This document shows, one piece after another, positions 45,861-48,319 of a stretch of 48,319 nucleotides of DNA (the stretch's first letter is position 1; each line of letters opens with the position of its first letter). The stretch lies in NCBI GenBank assembly GCA_026415435.1, contig JAOAHC010000034.1, positions 1 through 48,319 of the forward strand, in the 5' to 3' direction. The translations under genes were made by a program, and so were the position numbers. Source of the stretch: Clostridia bacterium. Its GTDB lineage: Bacteria; Bacillota; Clostridia; TANB77; CAG-465. The notes under the pieces were generated by a model that had not been told where the DNA came from, ran no database searches, and saw only the letters and a program-made list of their open reading frames with translations.

Positions 45861-46859
45861 ATGGAAATTTTAATTGATGTTTTTGGTTCAGATGAAAATA
45901 TTTTGACACCTGTGATTGCAGCTTGTAATATGTGTAATAAAGTTGAAAGTAATATAACTTTAGTTGGTAAAAAGCAAGAAATCTTGGATATAATGTATAA
46001 AAAATATGTAAATGAATCTGAAAATATAATTAATAGAATAGGGATATTAGATTCCAAGGATTATATAACAAATAATGATGAGCCTGTTTGGGCTATAAAA
46101 AATAAAAAAGAATCTAGTATAGTTGTTGCTTATGACTATATGAAAACTCACAGTAATGTTGTGTTTATATCTGCAGGTAGTACAGGATCAATAATGGCAG
46201 GTGCCTTACTTAAACTTGGTAGAATAAGAGGAATACACAGGCCAGCACTAATAACTATTCTTCCTACACTAACAGATAAAAAAGTTATACTTTTAGATTC
46301 GGGAGCAAATCCACAGGCTAGGGACGTATCAATACTTCAATATGCTAAACTTGGAGAAATATATTGTAAAACTGTTTTAAATGTATCTGATCCAAAAATT
46401 GCACTACTTAATATAGGTGAAGAAGAAGAAAAAGGAACTCCTGAGCTTAAAGATATATATAAAAAGTTGAAACAAAGTATGGATAATTTTGTTGGGAATA
46501 TAGAAGCAAGATATATATTAAATGGAGATATCGATGTTGTAGTTTGTGATGGATTAGTAGGAAATATAGCTTTAAAATCTATAGAAGGGGCAGCTAAAAC
46601 TTTAAAAACTGCAGTATCTAATTCATTTAAAACAGGAATCATTAATAAATTAAAGGGTTTAATAATTAAATCAGTATTAACTGAAAAACTTAAAAAATAC
46701 GACTATAAAGAAAATGGCGGAGCGGTACTTTTAGGGGTAAATGAACCAGTTATAAAAGTGCATGGGAGCTCTAATATAGCTACATTTGAAAAAGCTATAA
46801 TCCAAGCTCAGAATATGCTTGAAAATAAGATAATTGAGAAAATAAAGGAAAATCTATAA
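45861..46859 (+). CDS. plsX: Phosphate acyltransferase PlsX
   Basis: A 332-residue soluble enzyme forming acyl-phosphate from acyl-ACP, the substrate for PlsY encoded just upstream. It begins MEILIDVFGSDENILTPVIAA, has FISAGSTGSIMAGALLKLGRI, LLDSGANPQ and LLNIGEEEEKGT, and ends GGAVLLGVNEPVIKVHGSS, all diagnostic. The N-terminal DAMGGD-like motif of most PlsX is DVFGSD here, a slight divergence. AAGGTGAAAG precedes the start. Confidence 0.94.
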   Translation: MEILIDVFGSDENILTPVIAACNMCNKVESNITLVGKKQEILDIMYKKYVNESENIINRIGILDSKDYITNNDEPVWAIKNKKESSIVVAYDYMKTHSNVVFISAGSTGSIMAGALLKLGRIRGIHRPALITILPTLTDKKVILLDSGANPQARDVSILQYAKLGEIYCKTVLNVSDPKIALLNIGEEEEKGTPELKDIYKKLKQSMDNFVGNIEARYILNGDIDVVVCDGLVGNIALKSIEGAAKTLKTAVSNSFKTGIINKLKGLIIKSVLTEKLKKYDYKENGGAVLLGVNEPVIKVHGSSNIATFEKAIIQAQNMLENKIIEKIKENL

Positions 46860-46861
46860 TA

Positions 46862-46906
46862 AAAAATACTAATGATTAGATTAATCTAATCATTAGTATT
46901 TTTGTA
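46862..46906. terminator. Perfect bidirectional terminator between plsX and the transglutaminase-like gene
   Basis: Nineteen-base arms at 46862-46880 and 46885-46903 pair perfectly around TTAA, with A and T runs at each end. It serves convergent genes. Confidence 0.9.
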
Positions 46907-47875
46907 CTAAGATAGTACAAGATCCAATTTTGTTCTAGCGTCATTTTCCTTTTTTATTAATTTGTTATCTATAAACAGCATTTCTTTCCTTATTTTTAGA
47001 TCATTCTTTATTAAAGAAATAATTTCATTTCGTGTTACTCTTTTTACAGAACCATCTTCATGAAATATATAAAAAAATTGACTATTACTAGTTTTGTCAA
47101 TGATGTGAGAAAATGAACCTGAGAAATTACTAACACTTATTATTGAAACATATCTTTCAACATTATTTAGAGTATATTTGCAGCAAGAAAAATAAATCTT
47201 TTGACTTTTTTCTAATATATAATCATAAACTCTAAAAATATACTTAATAAATTTGTATCTTTCAAGAAATCCCATTGAATTTACATCTACTAATTGATAA
47301 GTTTTTTTAATCAACACCTCAATTTTTTGTTCAAGAGTCAGTGTACTCATATCACTTGTATAATTAGCTAGTTTTTCTTCTGTATATCCTTCAGTATCTA
47401 TGTATCCAGTAATAATATCAATTTCTCTTAAATATTCTGGATCAATAATATTTTCATTGCTTTCATCAATAAAATATTTAGTTTTTCTCTTGGCATGAAT
47501 TCTGTATAGATCACAATGTAGGTCCAATGTATATATGTTACTATCAATATTTACAATTGTATAACCATGTCCATCTAAAATAGTTGTATATGCGTCAAAA
47601 TTCAAAGAATTTAAAACATATGATAATATATCTGATATTACAAGACAAATACAATATTTATATTCAAAATAATAGTGGATAGAATTCTGTGTATTTTCAA
47701 TCTTTCTAATAATATTCTTCTGAATTTTACTGTTTCCTAAAAAGTACATGTGATCCCATTTTAAAATGCTACCAAGTTTAGTATATGCATACCGCAGTAT
47801 ACCTATTTTATTATTTTTTAAGGATAATGGTATATTTTCTTTTAATTCTGATACAAAATTATCGAGTTTAGTCAT
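46907..47875 (-). CDS. Transglutaminase-like (papain-fold) protein
   Basis: A 322-residue cytoplasmic-looking protein. Residues 70-130 suggest a transglutaminase/papain-like core: a cysteine at the start of a helix (CICLVISDILSYVLNS, Cys75 or Cys77), a histidine in DGHGYTIVNI (His103) and an aspartate in YTLDLHCDL (Asp118). The preceding LRYAYTKLGSILKWDHMYF is like the helix before such cores. Residues 130-322 form a second region with no family I can name. ATG 47875 has TAGGAGG nine bases upstream; no signal peptide is visible from it. Substrate and reaction are unknown. It is convergent with plsX. Confidence 0.65.
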   Translation of the reverse strand: MTKLDNFVSELKENIPLSLKNNKIGILRYAYTKLGSILKWDHMYFLGNSKIQKNIIRKIENTQNSIHYYFEYKYCICLVISDILSYVLNSLNFDAYTTILDGHGYTIVNIDSNIYTLDLHCDLYRIHAKRKTKYFIDESNENIIDPEYLREIDIITGYIDTEGYTEEKLANYTSDMSTLTLEQKIEVLIKKTYQLVDVNSMGFLERYKFIKYIFRVYDYILEKSQKIYFSCCKYTLNNVERYVSIISVSNFSGSFSHIIDKTSNSQFFYIFHEDGSVKRVTRNEIISLIKNDLKIRKEMLFIDNKLIKKENDARTKLDLVLS

Positions 47876-48108
47876 TTGTATAATCCTCCTATTAAATAAA
47901 TTTATTTTAATATTAAAAATATAGTTTGAGTATATTATATCACTTGAATTGATAAAAATAAACACTATTACTTATATTTATCATGAAATATTACAAAAAT
48001 GTTACATAAAATTAACAAAATATATTTAGAATATGATTATTAAAGTAATATATTGAAAAAATTTCTTTAACATAGTAAAATTATATGGATAAAGGTGAGG
48101 TTGAGTTT

Positions 48109-48319
48109 ATGAAACAAAAGAAAGGCGTATCATTAATAGTATTAGTTATAACTATAATAGTAGTTATAATAATTGCAACAGCAGTAATACTTGGATTATC
48201 ACAAAATAATCCAATAGATAGTGCAAAAGAGGCAACATTTAAGAGTGACTTAAAAAATATGGAAGAGGAGATTACGTTATATACTACTAATAAGTATGCA
48301 CAAAACGTAGGATTATATA
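48109..48319 (+). CDS. Prepilin-like N-terminus of a surface or pilin protein, 3'-truncated by the window edge
   Basis: About 70 residues are visible before the window ends. MKQKKGVSLIVLVITIIVVI is a short basic leader ending in glycine followed by a long hydrophobic helix, as in type IV pilin-like precursors (class III leader, cleavage after the Gly). It then reads into a polar helix (LSQNNPIDSAKEATFKSDLK). Large surface proteins of some gut Clostridia start the same way. AAAGGTGAGG lies eight bases before the ATG. No pilus assembly genes are in the window. Confidence 0.7.
   Translation, partial: MKQKKGVSLIVLVITIIVVIIIATAVILGLSQNNPIDSAKEATFKSDLKNMEEEITLYTTNKYAQNVGLY

Overview
The window is a low-GC, AT-rich stretch of a chromosome from an anaerobic, endospore-forming Firmicute of the Clostridia. 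The evidence is the class III (oxygen-sensitive) ribonucleotide reductase nrdD-nrdG-nrdR, the sporulation genes spoIVA and spoVM, two collagen-like exosporium-type proteins, Gram-positive-style promoters and AGGAGG ribosome sites, and several TTG starts. I cannot name the genus. The surface protein at the left edge, the pilin-like start at the right edge and the reductase-terminated NRPS resemble genes of gut-associated clostridia, but that is inference.

Layout. 1-1734: 3' end of a surface protein (Ig-like plus glycine-rich domain). 1841-5303: nrdDGR with a perfect 16-bp NrdR-type palindrome just downstream of its promoter. 5303-5387: tRNA-Leu(UAG). 5532-7146: an unrecognised gene and a nitroreductase, both minus. 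7346-13610: a single-module C-A-T-R nonribosomal peptide synthetase whose end overlaps a membrane histidine kinase gene. 13652-14302: nth. 14389-18236: a sporulation neighbourhood (small membrane protein, a 22-codon spoVM, then spoIVA) with rpmB and pyk on the other strand in between. 18401-21083: two tandem collagen-like genes. 21211-23076: asnB. 23268-25606: rbgA and proS. 25882-26364: a membrane-anchored protein. 26496-32006: DUF4321-radC-mreB-mreC-mreD-PBP2, the cell-elongation cluster. 32131-33442: an uncharacterised pair (49-residue acidic protein plus 377-residue coiled-coil protein). 33759-36590: uvrA with a LexA-like site inside its promoter. 36703-37022: two tiny minus-strand genes. 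37178-39169: rlmD and a uracil-DNA glycosylase-like gene. 39170-39721: an apparently empty interval. 39722-42645: DUF6512-type membrane protein, EamA-type transporter and an APH-fold kinase. 42727-42891: a 54-residue four-cysteine protein. 43022-46859: a GDPD phosphodiesterase, der, plsY and plsX. 46907-47875: a transglutaminase-like protein, minus. 48109-end: start of a prepilin-like surface protein.

How the genes fit together. NrdD and NrdG make dNTPs without oxygen and NrdR represses them. MreBCD and PBP2 form the elongation machinery. SpoIVA and SpoVM build the spore-coat basement layer, while the collagen-like proteins belong to the outermost spore layer. PlsX and PlsY begin phospholipid synthesis. 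The most unusual element is the NRPS and histidine kinase pair: one module with an N-terminal condensation domain and a C-terminal reductase should release an N-acylated amino aldehyde or alcohol, and the overlapping kinase gene suggests that sensing and synthesis are linked. The 49/377-residue operon, the tiny cysteine-rich genes and the four-cysteine protein are the best candidates for undescribed biology. All family calls were made by eye from translated sequence; no database search was run.
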